DNA of 64,000 nucleotides from Ramlibacter lithotrophicus. Lineage in GTDB: Bacteria > Pseudomonadota > Gammaproteobacteria > Burkholderiales > Burkholderiaceae_C. The stretch lies in NCBI RefSeq assembly GCF_012184415.1, contig NZ_VTOX01000003.1, forward strand, positions 310,001-374,000, in the 5' to 3' direction. The stretch's first letter is position 1, and each line of letters opens with the position of its first letter. The notes beneath the pieces are model-generated. The model did not search any database. It saw only the letters and a list, made by a program, of their open reading frames with translations, and was not told the origin of the DNA. Made by a program: the position numbers and the translations under genes. Positions 35,887-47,059 of the stretch are shown here, one piece after another.

Positions 35887-37080
35887 ATGAACCTGCTCGA
35901 TTCCGTCGTCACCCAGGCTGCCGCGATCACCGCCATCCGCCGCGACATCCATGCCCATCCGGAGCTGTGCTTCGAAGAAAACCGCACTGCCGACATGGTG
36001 GCGGCGAAGCTCACCGAGTGGGGCATTCCGGTGCACCGGGGGCTCGGGACGACCGGCGTGGTGGGCATCGTGAAGAACGGCACCAGCTCGCGGGCGGTCG
36101 GCCTGCGCGCCGACATGGATGCGCTGCCGATGCAGGAATTCAATACCTTCAAGCACGCGAGCAAGCACCCCGGCAAGATGCACGCCTGTGGCCACGACGG
36201 CCACGTGGCGATGCTGCTGGCGGCGGCCCAGCATTTCGCGAAGCACCGCAATTTCGACGGGACGGTGTACCTCATCTTCCAGCCGGCCGAGGAAGGCGGC
36301 GGCGGCGCCCGCGAGATGATCAAGGACGGTCTGTTCGACAAGTTCCCGATGGAAGCCGTGTTTGGCATGCACAACTGGCCCGGCGAGCAGGTCGGCAAGT
36401 TCGCGGTCAGCCCCGGCCCGGTGATGGCCTCGACCGCCGAGTTCAAGATCACCATCCGCGGCAAGGGCAGCCACGCCGCCCTGCCGCACAACGGGATCGA
36501 CCCGGTGCCGGTCGCCTGCCAGATGGTGCAGGCGTTCCAGACCATCATCAGCCGCAACATGAAGCCGATCGACGCCGGCGTGATCTCGGTGACGATGATC
36601 CACGGCGGCGAGGCGACCAACGTAGTCCCCGACAGCTGCGAACTGCAGGGCACCGTCCGCGCCTTCCGGGCGGAGGTGCAGGACCTGATCGAGCGCCGCA
36701 TGCAGCAGGTCGCCGAGCACGTGTGCGCCGCGCACGAGGCGCAATGCGAATTCGAGTTCCGCCGCAACTATCCGGCCACCGTCAATTCGGCGGCCGAGGC
36801 CGAGTTCGCGCGCGGCGTCATGGCGTCCATCGTCGGCCCGGACAACGTGTTGGTGCAGGAACCGACGATGGGCGCGGAAGACTTCGCCTTCATGCTGCAG
36901 GCCAAGCCCGGTGCCTACTGCTTCATCGCCAACGGCGACGGCGCCCATCGTGAAATGGGGCACGGCGCGGGACCGTGCATGTTGCACAACCCGAGCTACG
37001 ACTTCAACGACGACCTGATCCCGCTGGGCGCCACCTACTGGGTCAAGCTCGCGGAGGAGTGGCTCGCGCGGGCACGCTGA
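35887..37080 (+). CDS. M20 amidohydrolase, hippurate hydrolase-like
   Basis: A 397-residue M20D peptidase-like enzyme. It shows HAHPELCFEENRTA, RADMDALPM, HACGHDGHVAMLL, FQPAEEGGGGAREMI and MHNWPG, the full metal and catalytic set of hippurate hydrolase/IAA-amino acid hydrolase relatives. The late motif TMGAEDFAFM carries the last ligand. It would cleave an N-acyl amino acid in the cytoplasm. It is divergent from argE across 88 bases and converges with coaX. Confidence 0.92.
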   Translation: MNLLDSVVTQAAAITAIRRDIHAHPELCFEENRTADMVAAKLTEWGIPVHRGLGTTGVVGIVKNGTSSRAVGLRADMDALPMQEFNTFKHASKHPGKMHACGHDGHVAMLLAAAQHFAKHRNFDGTVYLIFQPAEEGGGGAREMIKDGLFDKFPMEAVFGMHNWPGEQVGKFAVSPGPVMASTAEFKITIRGKGSHAALPHNGIDPVPVACQMVQAFQTIISRNMKPIDAGVISVTMIHGGEATNVVPDSCELQGTVRAFRAEVQDLIERRMQQVAEHVCAAHEAQCEFEFRRNYPATVNSAAEAEFARGVMASIVGPDNVLVQEPTMGAEDFAFMLQAKPGAYCFIANGDGAHREMGHGAGPCMLHNPSYDFNDDLIPLGATYWVKLAEEWLARAR

Positions 37081-37092
37081 GGCGCGCCGGGG

Positions 37093-37863
37093 TCAGCCGC
37101 CGCGGCGGCTGGCCGCGATCACCAGGAGCCCGTCGAAGATGAGGGTCTCGACCAGCTCGAACGGCACCGGGATGTGCGGGGCCATCTTCCAGCCGGCGCC
37201 GCCGGTCATGTAGCACGCAGGCTCCATCCCGCACCGCTCCCGCAGGTGCCGCACCATGCGTTCGATCGCTCCGGCGATGGCGAACGTGCCGCCGCTGGTG
37301 AGTGCGTCGCTGGTGTTGGTCGGAAACTCGCGTACCTCGCCGGTGGGCACGTGCAGGCCGGCGGTGCCCGACATCAGGGCGCGCAGCATGATGCCGTGGC
37401 CCGGCAGGATCAGGCCGCCGAGGAAGCGCCCATGCTGGTCCACCGCCTCCACCGTCACCGCGGTGCCGACCATCACCACGACCAGCGGCCGCGGCGGCCC
37501 GCTGGCCAGCATCCGGTGCCGCGCGCCGATCATCGCCACCCAGCGATCCGCGCCGAGCCGGCTGGGGTGGTCGTAGCCGTTGGTCAGGCCGGCCTCGCCC
37601 GCGTTGGGCACCACCCAGTGGGCAGGCACCGCCCACAGCTCCTCCATCTGCTCCTCGACGCTGCGCCGCACCGGGTGGGCGGCGACGCAGCACCCCAGCA
37701 TGTGGGCCGGCGGCGGCAGTGCCGCCCATTGGGTGTCGGCCAGCTTGTCGATGTGGTCCAGGAATTCGACGCCGTGCGCCCGCGCCGCGGCACCGGGACC
37801 GGCCCGGTCGAACAGTGCCCACTTCAGCCGTGTGTTGCCGACGTCGATCGCCAGGAAAGCCAT
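37093..37863 (-). CDS. coaX: Type III pantothenate kinase
   Basis: A 256-residue enzyme that phosphorylates pantothenate in the first step of coenzyme A synthesis. The N-terminal phosphate motif is [13 protein letters not shown], followed by [11 protein letters not shown] and [12 protein letters not shown] typical of type III enzymes, then [15 protein letters not shown] and MTGGAGW. Its length fits the family. It lies 25 bases after the luxR-type gene on the same strand, so the two may be co-transcribed. Confidence 0.95.
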   Translation of the reverse strand: MAFLAIDVGNTRLKWALFDRAGPGAAARAHGVEFLDHIDKLADTQWAALPPPAHMLGCCVAAHPVRRSVEEQMEELWAVPAHWVVPNAGEAGLTNGYDHPSRLGADRWVAMIGARHRMLASGPPRPLVVVMVGTAVTVEAVDQHGRFLGGLILPGHGIMLRALMSGTAGLHVPTGEVREFPTNTSDALTSGGTFAIAGAIERMVRHLRERCGMEPACYMTGGAGWKMAPHIPVPFELVETLIFDGLLVIAASRRGG

Positions 37864-37888
37864 GGCCGCGATGGTACCCGGCCGGCCG

Positions 37889-38575
37889 CTAAATCGCCCC
37901 GAGCCAGCACGCCCGCTGGATCGCCGCCATCTTGTTGTCCACCTTCAGCTTGCCCATCGCATTGGCGAGGTGGTAATTGACGGTTCGTTCCGCGCAGCCG
38001 AGCCGCGAGGCCGCCTCGCGCGCCGTCAGCCCCTGGAATCCCAGCACCAGGCACTCCCGTTCACGCGGGCTCAGCGTGCAGCGCGCCTGGGCGATGGCCC
38101 GCTTGACGAGCGGCCAGATGTTCATGGCCGACCACACCAGGGCCGCCGCCTCGGCGCGATCGGTGAGCTCGCGCGGGCTGAACATGAAGCATTCGAACGC
38201 GCGGCCGGCGGGCAGCGCGAACTCCACGCGCACGACGGTCTGGTAGCCGTGCGCGAGCCACAGCATGCGCCAGCGGCTCGAATTGAGGTGGTCCGACTTG
38301 GCGATGTGCTGCCACGCCACCAGCGGCGCGTCCGAATCGCGCCAGGGCGCGCCGAAGTCGCGGCTTTGCGCCAGCGCCTGCGCCGCCTCGGCGAGCACCG
38401 GCGGATGCACCGCCACCACGTCCCGGTCTTCGCTGCCGCCGAACGGATCGGGCCCGAGCACCGCCACCGCCTCGACGGAGAATTCGCGCAGTGCCGTGAT
38501 CCAGTCGCTCAGCAGGCCATCGAGGCTGACACTGTCAAAGTTAACAGGTACGCCCATGGCCCCGTTCTTTCCCAT
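37889..38575 (-). CDS. LuxR-family regulator, quorum-sensing type
   Basis: A 228-residue regulator. The N-terminal 150 residues fit the autoinducer-binding fold only loosely. The C-terminal HTH (about 165-225: [15 protein letters not shown], then [19 protein letters not shown]) is the acyl-homoserine-lactone LuxR subtype rather than the NarL subtype. No luxI is visible, so it is an orphan here. It is divergent from the LqsS-like kinase gene with 74 bases between, and a lux-box-like palindrome lies before the alpha-hydroxyketone synthase gene. An internal start at 38557 is possible. Confidence 0.82.
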   Translation of the reverse strand: MGKNGAMGVPVNFDSVSLDGLLSDWITALREFSVEAVAVLGPDPFGGSEDRDVVAVHPPVLAEAAQALAQSRDFGAPWRDSDAPLVAWQHIAKSDHLNSSRWRMLWLAHGYQTVVRVEFALPAGRAFECFMFSPRELTDRAEAAALVWSAMNIWPLVKRAIAQARCTLSPRERECLVLGFQGLTAREAASRLGCAERTVNYHLANAMGKLKVDNKMAAIQRACWLGAI

Positions 38576-38649
38576 CCCCAGAGGGCTGTGACAATAGCAT
38601 CATTCGCCCTGGCGCCAGCCGCGGCGGCGTCCTTGGAGGGGACATCCAC

Positions 38650-39954
38650 TTGTCGACGATCCGCGCGGTGTACACCGGTGCCAACGAGATGCTGAGGTCG
38701 TGGACCTCGAACGAGGTGGTGCGCCCGCTGGTCGAACCGATCCTGCACCCTTCGCGCTGGCGCATCCGCGCGCTGGGGCTCGCCACCGCGTTCGGGCACC
38801 CGCTCTTCTACTTTGCCTGGGCCAAGCTGCTGCCCCAACCGTACGAGAGCCTCGCGCTTCGCATCCTGGTGAGCGTCCTGGGCATCAGCCTGCTGGTCTT
38901 CCCCAGCCTCACGGCGACGCCCCCGCGCAAGTCGGCGGTGGTGGTGTTCACCGCCATCTTCTGGCTCACCCTGCCGCTGTTTTTCGCGTGGATGTATTTC
39001 TGCAATGGCGGCAACGCGGTGTGGCTGGCGAGCTTCGGGGCGATGTTCCTGATCTACTACCACGTCACCGACTGGCGGATCGCGACCCTGGGCAGCGCCA
39101 GCGGCACGCTGCTCGCCTGGCTGGCGTTCAAGGCGTTCGGGCCGGCGCTGCCCGAATGGCCCGACGGGCAGGTGGCGACCAACGCGCTGGTGCTCGCCTT
39201 CTGCTGGATCATGGGCCTCATCCTCGCGATCTCGTCGTCGAACCTGCGCCGCGAGCAGTTGAACTCCACGCTGGCCACCATGGGCATCATGGCGCATGAA
39301 CTGCGCACCCCGCTCGCGACGATTTCGCTGATCGGCGATGCGATTCGCAACGAAGCGGCGGCATGCGAGCCCGAGGCCGGGGCGTCCCTGGAGAAGCTCG
39401 CCGACCGGCTGCACGCCACGGTGCGCAACATGAACCACCAGATCGACGGCCAGATCACCAATGCGCGGCTCATGCGGCTGCCCACGCACCTGGACGTCGT
39501 GAACGCGGCCGACCTGGTGCGCGAGGCGGTGGCCGGGTATCCCTACCGCACCGCGCGCGAACGGGAGTGCGTGACGGTGCGGGTGGAGCAGGATTTCCAG
39601 TTCCGCGGCTCGCATGCCCTGTTCCTGCAGGTCATCGACAATCTCCTGAAGAATGCGCTGCGTTCGCTGGCGGCGGCGAGCCATTCGAGCGGCCCCGGCG
39701 ACCTGCTGGTCCTGGTGCGCACCAGCGGCGGGCGCGGCCAGATCGTCGTGCAGGACCGGGGGGTGGGCATGGATCCCCGGCTGAGGACGCTGATCTTCAC
39801 GCCATTCTTCTCGACCAACCGGGCGTCGGGCCACGGTCTGGGGCTGGCTTTCTGCCAGCGCGTGGTCCACAGCGCCGAGGGCACGATCCGGGTCCAGTCG
39901 GCGACGACGCAGGGCGCCAGCTTTACGATCGAGCTGCCGGTGCTCGCCGCCTGA
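38650..39954 (+). CDS. LqsS/CqsS-like membrane sensor histidine kinase
   Basis: A 434-residue kinase. Six hydrophobic segments lie between about residues 45 and 200, with no periplasmic domain, as in the alpha-hydroxyketone sensors CqsS and LqsS. The phospho-accepting His is in MAHELRTPLATISLIGDAI, the N box is DNLLKNALRS, and the ATP lid is DRGVGMDP with GHGLGLAFC. It lacks the receiver domain of CqsS and so resembles LqsS. The start is a TTG at 38650. It is followed after 40 bases by an LqsR-like response regulator gene. It would sense the product of the nearby CqsA-like synthase. Confidence 0.85.
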   Translation: MSTIRAVYTGANEMLRSWTSNEVVRPLVEPILHPSRWRIRALGLATAFGHPLFYFAWAKLLPQPYESLALRILVSVLGISLLVFPSLTATPPRKSAVVVFTAIFWLTLPLFFAWMYFCNGGNAVWLASFGAMFLIYYHVTDWRIATLGSASGTLLAWLAFKAFGPALPEWPDGQVATNALVLAFCWIMGLILAISSSNLRREQLNSTLATMGIMAHELRTPLATISLIGDAIRNEAAACEPEAGASLEKLADRLHATVRNMNHQIDGQITNARLMRLPTHLDVVNAADLVREAVAGYPYRTARERECVTVRVEQDFQFRGSHALFLQVIDNLLKNALRSLAAASHSSGPGDLLVLVRTSGGRGQIVVQDRGVGMDPRLRTLIFTPFFSTNRASGHGLGLAFCQRVVHSAEGTIRVQSATTQGASFTIELPVLAA

Positions 39955-39994
39955 CGATGCGATCCGTCCACTCCACCCACAGCCGCCCCACATC

Positions 39995-40972
39995 ATGAGT
40001 TTTTCGCTCTTCCACCGACCGGGCACCGTGGTGTTTCTCGACGACGATCCCGACTACCTCGAGATGCTGGCGATGGTGCTGCCGCGCCAGTGGCACGTGA
40101 AGCTCTTCATGCGGCCGGCGCAGTGCATCAACTACCTGCAGCAGGAGCCGCCGTTCTGGGAGGCCGACGCCTGGCACCAGCAGCAGCTGATCGACAACTG
40201 GCGCGGCGGCAAGCCGCTGATCCCCCAGGTGCTGGGCTACTGGTCGACGCACACCGAGCGCTACGCGCTCACCCGCGTGTGCGTGTTCGACTACTCCATG
40301 CCCGGAATGGACGGCCTGCAGGCACTCGGCGAGCTGGTCGACTGGCCCGGTGCTCGCGTGCTGCTGACGGGGCAGGCCGACGAGCAGGTGGCCGTGCGGG
40401 CGTTCAACCGTGGCCTGATCGAACAGTTCATCGCCAAGCAGTCGGTCGACATCTCGCGCCAGCTGATCGAGGCGGTGGAGCATCTGCTCGCGACGCCCAA
40501 CGCGCGCCACGCGCAGACCTGGCGGGTGACGCTGGGACCGGAGCAGAACGGGCTGCTGCGCGTGCCGTCGACCGGACGGGCGCTGGCGGATTTCGCCGCC
40601 CGGCACTGGATCGAGCATGTCGTGCTCGGCGACCCCTTCGGCGTGCTCGGGATGGACGCGGCCGGCAGCGTGAGCTGGCTGCAGCTGGAAACGCCGGACG
40701 GACTGAATGCGCTGGCCGAGCTCGCCGAGGTCGAAGGCGTCTCCCCGGCGAAGATCGACGACATTCGCCAGGGGCGGCAGCTCGTCGACCTGGAGTTGCG
40801 CCAGGCACTCGGCCGCGGCGGTGCGCCGGCCCTCGCGAAGGCGCTTCCCTTCGGCCAGGAGCGGGCCCTGGTCGGCGCCCTGTTCCCGGTCGAGTCGCCG
40901 CTGTGCCCGGATCCTGGCAACAGCTACAACAGCTGGCTCGCGCGGCAGAAGCGCCGCCACGTCCAGGATTGA
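39995..40972 (+). CDS. LqsR-like response regulator
   Basis: A 325-residue response regulator. The acidic pocket is LDDDPDY (16-18), the phospho-acceptor D99 is in CVFDYSMPGMDG, and the conserved Lys is in FIAKQS. Acidic pocket and acceptor are about 82 residues apart, twice the usual gap, because a Trp-rich segment of roughly 40 residues (about 53-92) is inserted. There is no DNA-binding domain; the C-terminal 170 residues are of unknown function. This is the kind of output-less layout seen in LqsR. It follows the kinase gene and converges with the synthase gene, with seven bases between stops. Confidence 0.8.
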   Translation: MSFSLFHRPGTVVFLDDDPDYLEMLAMVLPRQWHVKLFMRPAQCINYLQQEPPFWEADAWHQQQLIDNWRGGKPLIPQVLGYWSTHTERYALTRVCVFDYSMPGMDGLQALGELVDWPGARVLLTGQADEQVAVRAFNRGLIEQFIAKQSVDISRQLIEAVEHLLATPNARHAQTWRVTLGPEQNGLLRVPSTGRALADFAARHWIEHVVLGDPFGVLGMDAAGSVSWLQLETPDGLNALAELAEVEGVSPAKIDDIRQGRQLVDLELRQALGRGGAPALAKALPFGQERALVGALFPVESPLCPDPGNSYNSWLARQKRRHVQD

Positions 40973-40979
40973 GCGCGCT

Positions 40980-42248
40980 TCAACCGGCCTCGCCGCCGCG
41001 CGCCAGGCGGCGCGCGATCGGCCAGCCCCAGGGCTTCACGCGCGGCGCGATGTCCTTCGCCACCGCGGCCACGTGGTCCATCTCGGCGTCGGTCAGCGCG
41101 GCGTTCAGCGTCAGGCGCACCATGGCCCGGTTGCGGCTGGTTGCCGGCGCGCAGAAGACCGCGCCGAACACGCCTTGCGCTTCGAGTTCGTCGCGCAGCA
41201 TCAGCGTGTCGGCCTCGGTGCCCGCCTCCAGCGAAATGATCTGCTCGGTCCCGTGCTGGATCGGGTAGCCCAGCGCGTCGAAGGCCGCGCGCACACGGCG
41301 GGTGTTGGCGCGCAACTGGCGCCTCGCCTCGTCGCCCTGCTTGATCACTTCGAACGTGGCGGCCAGGCCGGCCACCTCGTGCGGCAGCAGGCACGAGCTG
41401 AAGATGCCGGGATGGCTGTGGCACATCAGGTAGTCGCGCAATTCCGCCGGCATGGTGAAGAAGCCCGCGCGTCCGGCGAACGCCTTGGCCAGGCTGGCGC
41501 TGATGAAGTGAACCCGGTCCGTGAGGCCGAGCTCGGCGCAGAGCCCCTTGCCTTGCGGACCGTGGGTTCCCAGCGAGTGCGACTCGTCGACCAGGATCAT
41601 GCAGCCGTGCTGCTCGGCCACTTCGACGATCTCGTGCAGGCGGGCCACGGTGCCGGTGGTGCTGTACACCGAGTCGACGACGACCACGCCGGGTCCATGG
41701 CGGCTCACCATCTTCGACAGGTGGGCCGGGTCGTTGTGGCGGAAGCCGTACGCGGGCGCGCCGGCCGCCTTGGCGCCTTCCCACAGCGACATGTGGGCCA
41801 GGCCGTCGAGGTACACCGGTGTTTCCGGGTCGGCGATCACCTGCAGCAGGCCGAGGTTGGCGGTGTAGCCGGACTGGCAGAGCAGGCCCTCTTCCTTGCC
41901 GAGCCAGTCGGCCAGCGTGGCCTGGAACCGCGACGCCGCACTGCCGTCGTGCTGGAACACGCCGGACTGGACGATGAATTCCTGCCCTTGCCGCAGCGAA
42001 TCGAGCTGGGCCTGCACGATGTCCGGGTGCCCCGTGACGCCCAGGTAGTCGTTGCCATCGAGACGCACGGCGTTCTGCCCTGGCACCATTCCGTGGGTGA
42101 CGAACTTGCCGCCCCATTCCTGTTCCCAGCGCGCCTTGAACTCGCGCTCGATGCGCCCGCGCAGCTTGGCTGAAAGGCCGGGGCCGGGGCCGGGGCGCGA
42201 GGTGGAAGCGGCGGAAACAGCGGGCTGGCGGTCAATGACTTCTTGCAT
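40980..42248 (-). CDS. Alpha-hydroxyketone autoinducer synthase (CqsA/LqsA family)
   Basis: A 422-residue PLP enzyme of the alpha-oxoamine synthase group. It shows GNDYLGVTGHP, GSAASRFQATLADWL, VDSVYSTTGTVA, VDESHSLGTHG and the PLP Lys in SASLAKAFAGR. The shorter synthases of this group (KBL, BioF) look similar, but the N-terminal extension, the VYSTTG segment and the position beside LqsS- and LqsR-like genes point to CqsA/LqsA/JqsA, which make CAI-1 or LAI-1 type signals from acyl-CoA. The ATG at 42248 has a GAGGAG site; a longer start at 42290 lacks one. Confidence 0.88.
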   Translation of the reverse strand: MQEVIDRQPAVSAASTSRPGPGPGLSAKLRGRIEREFKARWEQEWGGKFVTHGMVPGQNAVRLDGNDYLGVTGHPDIVQAQLDSLRQGQEFIVQSGVFQHDGSAASRFQATLADWLGKEEGLLCQSGYTANLGLLQVIADPETPVYLDGLAHMSLWEGAKAAGAPAYGFRHNDPAHLSKMVSRHGPGVVVVDSVYSTTGTVARLHEIVEVAEQHGCMILVDESHSLGTHGPQGKGLCAELGLTDRVHFISASLAKAFAGRAGFFTMPAELRDYLMCHSHPGIFSSCLLPHEVAGLAATFEVIKQGDEARRQLRANTRRVRAAFDALGYPIQHGTEQIISLEAGTEADTLMLRDELEAQGVFGAVFCAPATSRNRAMVRLTLNAALTDAEMDHVAAVAKDIAPRVKPWGWPIARRLARGGEAG

Positions 42249-42253
42249 GTGAA

Positions 42254-42268
42254 AACTCCTCGAGAGTT
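42254..42268 (-). promoter_or_regulatory. Small hairpin over the synthase ribosome site
   Basis: In the minus-strand message AACTC (42268-42264) pairs with GAGTT (42258-42254) around TCGAG, so the stem and loop contain the GAGGAG Shine-Dalgarno 7 bases before the ATG. Two more weak pairs extend it. It could lower or gate translation. Confidence 0.35.
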
Positions 42269-42307
42269 CTCCATTGAAGAAGTTCTGCAACCACGGTCCA
42301 GCCGCGC

Positions 42308-42327
42308 CCCTGTCAGAAATGACAGGT
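42308..42327. promoter_or_regulatory. lux-box-like palindrome upstream of the autoinducer synthase
   Basis: On the minus strand it reads ACCTGT-N8-ACAGGG, the arm sequence and 8-base spacing of classical lux boxes bound by LuxR-type proteins. Inside it is a perfect CCTGTCA-GAAA-TGACAGG palindrome. Its centre is 69 bases before the synthase ATG. The LuxR-type protein encoded at 37889 is the obvious candidate ligand. Confidence 0.65.
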
Positions 42328-42399
42328 TTTGTTACTCTTTGTCACCAAAGGTTGACCTGACGGCTCCCGACAGGGCCCGGGAGTAGGGGGTTTCCCTGA

Positions 42400-45162
<2,763 letters not shown>

Positions 45163-45371
45163 GAACGCGGTGCTGCGGTCGCGGGCCGGTAGGGCCCCGC
45201 TCGCGCAGCGCAATCCTTTGGTGAGCAGGATGAAAGGGCTGGGCCGGGCGACGCCCGGCGGCAGCGGCAAAACGGCCAATTTTACCTGTGGGCCGCCGCA
45301 TCCTGTGGCGTGCGCCGCGGTCCCGCGCCGGCACGACGCCATCCGGGATAATGAAATGCACACCGCACGCC

Positions 45372-45695
45372 ATGACGACGCCCCCGCCAGCCCGCCGCCT
45401 CTACCCCGTGTCGCTGCAGCAGGCGGCCGACGAGTCGCCGACGCTGGCCAGGCTGGCGCAGCTCGCGCGCGAGTCCGCCGAGCAGCTGCAGGCGGTCGAG
45501 TCCCTGATTCCCGCGGCGCTGCGGCCCGCCGTTCGCCCCGGGCCGATCGAGGGGCCGTCGTGGTGCCTGCTGGTGGAGGGCAACGCCGCCGCCGCGAAAC
45601 TGAGGCAGGTGCTGCCCGCCCTCCTCGCCCGGTTGCGCGATCGCGGGTCGCCGGTGACGTCGATCCGGCTGAAGGTCCAGGTCGGCGGGAGGTAG
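45372..45695 (+). CDS. DUF721 family protein
   Basis: A 107-residue protein of the DUF721 (DciA-related) family, which commonly lies next to secA in betaproteobacteria. The short KH-like core includes [41 protein letters not shown]. DciA relatives act with the replicative helicase, but that role is not shown for this short form. The ATG at 45372 is the likely start; one at 45351 is also in frame. It is divergent from secA across about 210 bases and runs towards a tRNA gene. Confidence 0.75.
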   Translation: MTTPPPARRLYPVSLQQAADESPTLARLAQLARESAEQLQAVESLIPAALRPAVRPGPIEGPSWCLLVEGNAAAAKLRQVLPALLARLRDRGSPVTSIRLKVQVGGR

Positions 45696-45715
45696 GGCAG
45701 GAGGTTGCCCGTTGG

Positions 45716-45790
45716 TGGTGCCGGATGTCAGATTCGAACTGACGACCTACCGCTTACAAGGCGGTTGCTCTACCCCTGAGCTAAGCCGGC
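45716..45790 (-). tRNA. tRNA-Thr (anticodon TGT)
   Basis: A complete 75-nt cloverleaf with acceptor GCCGGCT/ATCCGGC (one C-T mismatch), D arm GCTCAGGGGTAGAGC, anticodon stem ACCGC/GCGGT with loop CTTGTAA (anticodon TGT), T arm GTCAG-TTCGAAT-CTGAC, discriminator A and an encoded CCA. It reads ACA codons. Confidence 0.95.
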
Positions 45791-45826
45791 GGGGAGCTGA
45801 ATTCTAGGCGCGCGAACCGGCCCGCG

Positions 45827-46333
45827 TCACTTGATGCGCTTGAGGGCCGGCCGCGGACCGCCGGGCGGGCGCGGCGGCTCGCCCTCGGGGCCGGTGTTGG
45901 AAGCCGGCGGCTCGGGAGTGACCAGTTGCACCACGCGCGGCTCTTCCTCGCCACCGCCGGCGGCCGGCACGCTGGACAACGGCGACGGCTTCTCCTCGCC
46001 GGCGCCCGCCGGCACCGCCACCGGAAAGGCCATGCCCTGCCCGTTCTCGCGCGCGTAGATCGCGATGACCCGGCTGACGGGCACCATGATCTCCCGCGCC
46101 GTGCCGGCAAAACGCGCCTTGAACTCGATGAAGTCGTTCCCGAGCTTGAGCGAACTGGTCGCGTCGAAACTGATGTTCAGCACGATCTCGCCGTTCTTGA
46201 CGTACTCCCTCGGAACCTGCACGGTGTCGTCGACCAGCACCGCGATGTACGGCGTCAGCCCGTTGTCCGTGCACCAGTCGTAGAGAGCGCGGATCAGGTA
46301 GGGACGGGTGGAGGTCGATTCGAGGGCGTTCAT
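45827..46333 (-). CDS. sspB: ClpXP adaptor SspB
   Basis: A 168-residue SspB, which hands ssrA-tagged proteins to ClpXP. The folded domain (about 8-110) has RPYLIRALYDWCTDNGLTPYI, ISFDATSSLKL and VPVSRVIAIYARENGQGMAF. A Pro/Gly-rich flexible tail ends in PALKRIK, the short ClpX-binding module. It follows sspA by 19 bases. Confidence 0.96.
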   Translation of the reverse strand: MNALESTSTRPYLIRALYDWCTDNGLTPYIAVLVDDTVQVPREYVKNGEIVLNISFDATSSLKLGNDFIEFKARFAGTAREIMVPVSRVIAIYARENGQGMAFPVAVPAGAGEEKPSPLSSVPAAGGGEEEPRVVQLVTPEPPASNTGPEGEPPRPPGGPRPALKRIK

Positions 46334-46352
46334 CGGGCAGGCGCGGCCGTCC

Positions 46353-46964
46353 TCACTTGCGCATGACCTTCTCGGACGGGGTCAGCGCCTCGATGTAGGC
46401 AGGCCGCGAAAAGATCCGTTCCGCGTACTTCAGCAACGGCGCGGCATTCTTGGACAACTCGATTCCATAGTAGTCCAGGCGCCACAGCAGGGGGGCGATC
46501 GCCACGTCCAGCATGGAGAAATTATCCCCCAGCATGTACTTGTTCTTGAGGAACACCGGCGCGAGCTGCGTCAGGCGGTCGCGGATGTGCGAGCGCGCCT
46601 TTTCCAGCGCCTTCTCGTTGCTCTTGGCGATGCGCGACTCCAGCGTGCTCACGTGCACGAACAGCTCCTTCTCGAAGTTGAGGAGGAACAGGCGCACGCG
46701 CGCGCGGTCGACCGGGTCTCCGGGCATCAGCTGCGGATGCGGAAAGCGCTCGTCGATGTACTCGTTGATGATGTTCGACTCGTACAGGATCAGGTCGCGC
46801 TCGACCAGGATCGGCACCTGCCCGTACGGGTTCATCACGTTGATGTCCTCGGGCTTGTTGTACAGGTCGACGTCGCGGATCTCGAAATCCATGCCCTTTT
46901 CGAACAGGACGAAACGGCAGCGATGCGAGAAGGGACACGTCGTCCCCGAATACAGCACCATCAT
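46353..46964 (-). CDS. sspA: Stringent starvation protein A (SspA)
   Basis: A 203-residue GST-fold protein that associates with RNA polymerase. The thioredoxin-like N-terminal half has LYSGTTCPFSHRCRFVLFEKGMDFE and NPYGQVPILVERDLILYES; the C-terminal half is helical (FLKNKYMLGDNFSMLDVAIAPLLWRL). The ATG at 46964 has an AAGGAGC site. It lies between petC and sspB on the same strand, the usual betaproteobacterial order. Confidence 0.96.
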   Translation of the reverse strand: MMVLYSGTTCPFSHRCRFVLFEKGMDFEIRDVDLYNKPEDINVMNPYGQVPILVERDLILYESNIINEYIDERFPHPQLMPGDPVDRARVRLFLLNFEKELFVHVSTLESRIAKSNEKALEKARSHIRDRLTQLAPVFLKNKYMLGDNFSMLDVAIAPLLWRLDYYGIELSKNAAPLLKYAERIFSRPAYIEALTPSEKVMRK

Positions 46965-47059
46965 GATGAGGCTCCTTCAAATCAAAAAAGAGTGGACGCG
47001 GGCGGCGGCCACTCCGGTCGGGCGATGCCACGGCGCGGTCGCCCGCGCCGCGTGGTCAC

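Noticed and set aside
34626..36767. An N-terminal extension of argE reaching to 36767
   Set aside because: The extension runs antisense through the M20 hydrolase gene; the conserved domain starts at 35798.
42309..42326. CCTGTCA-GAAA-TGACAGG followed by TTTT as a plus-strand terminator
   Set aside because: No plus-strand gene ends nearby, while its spacing and position before the synthase fit a lux box much better.
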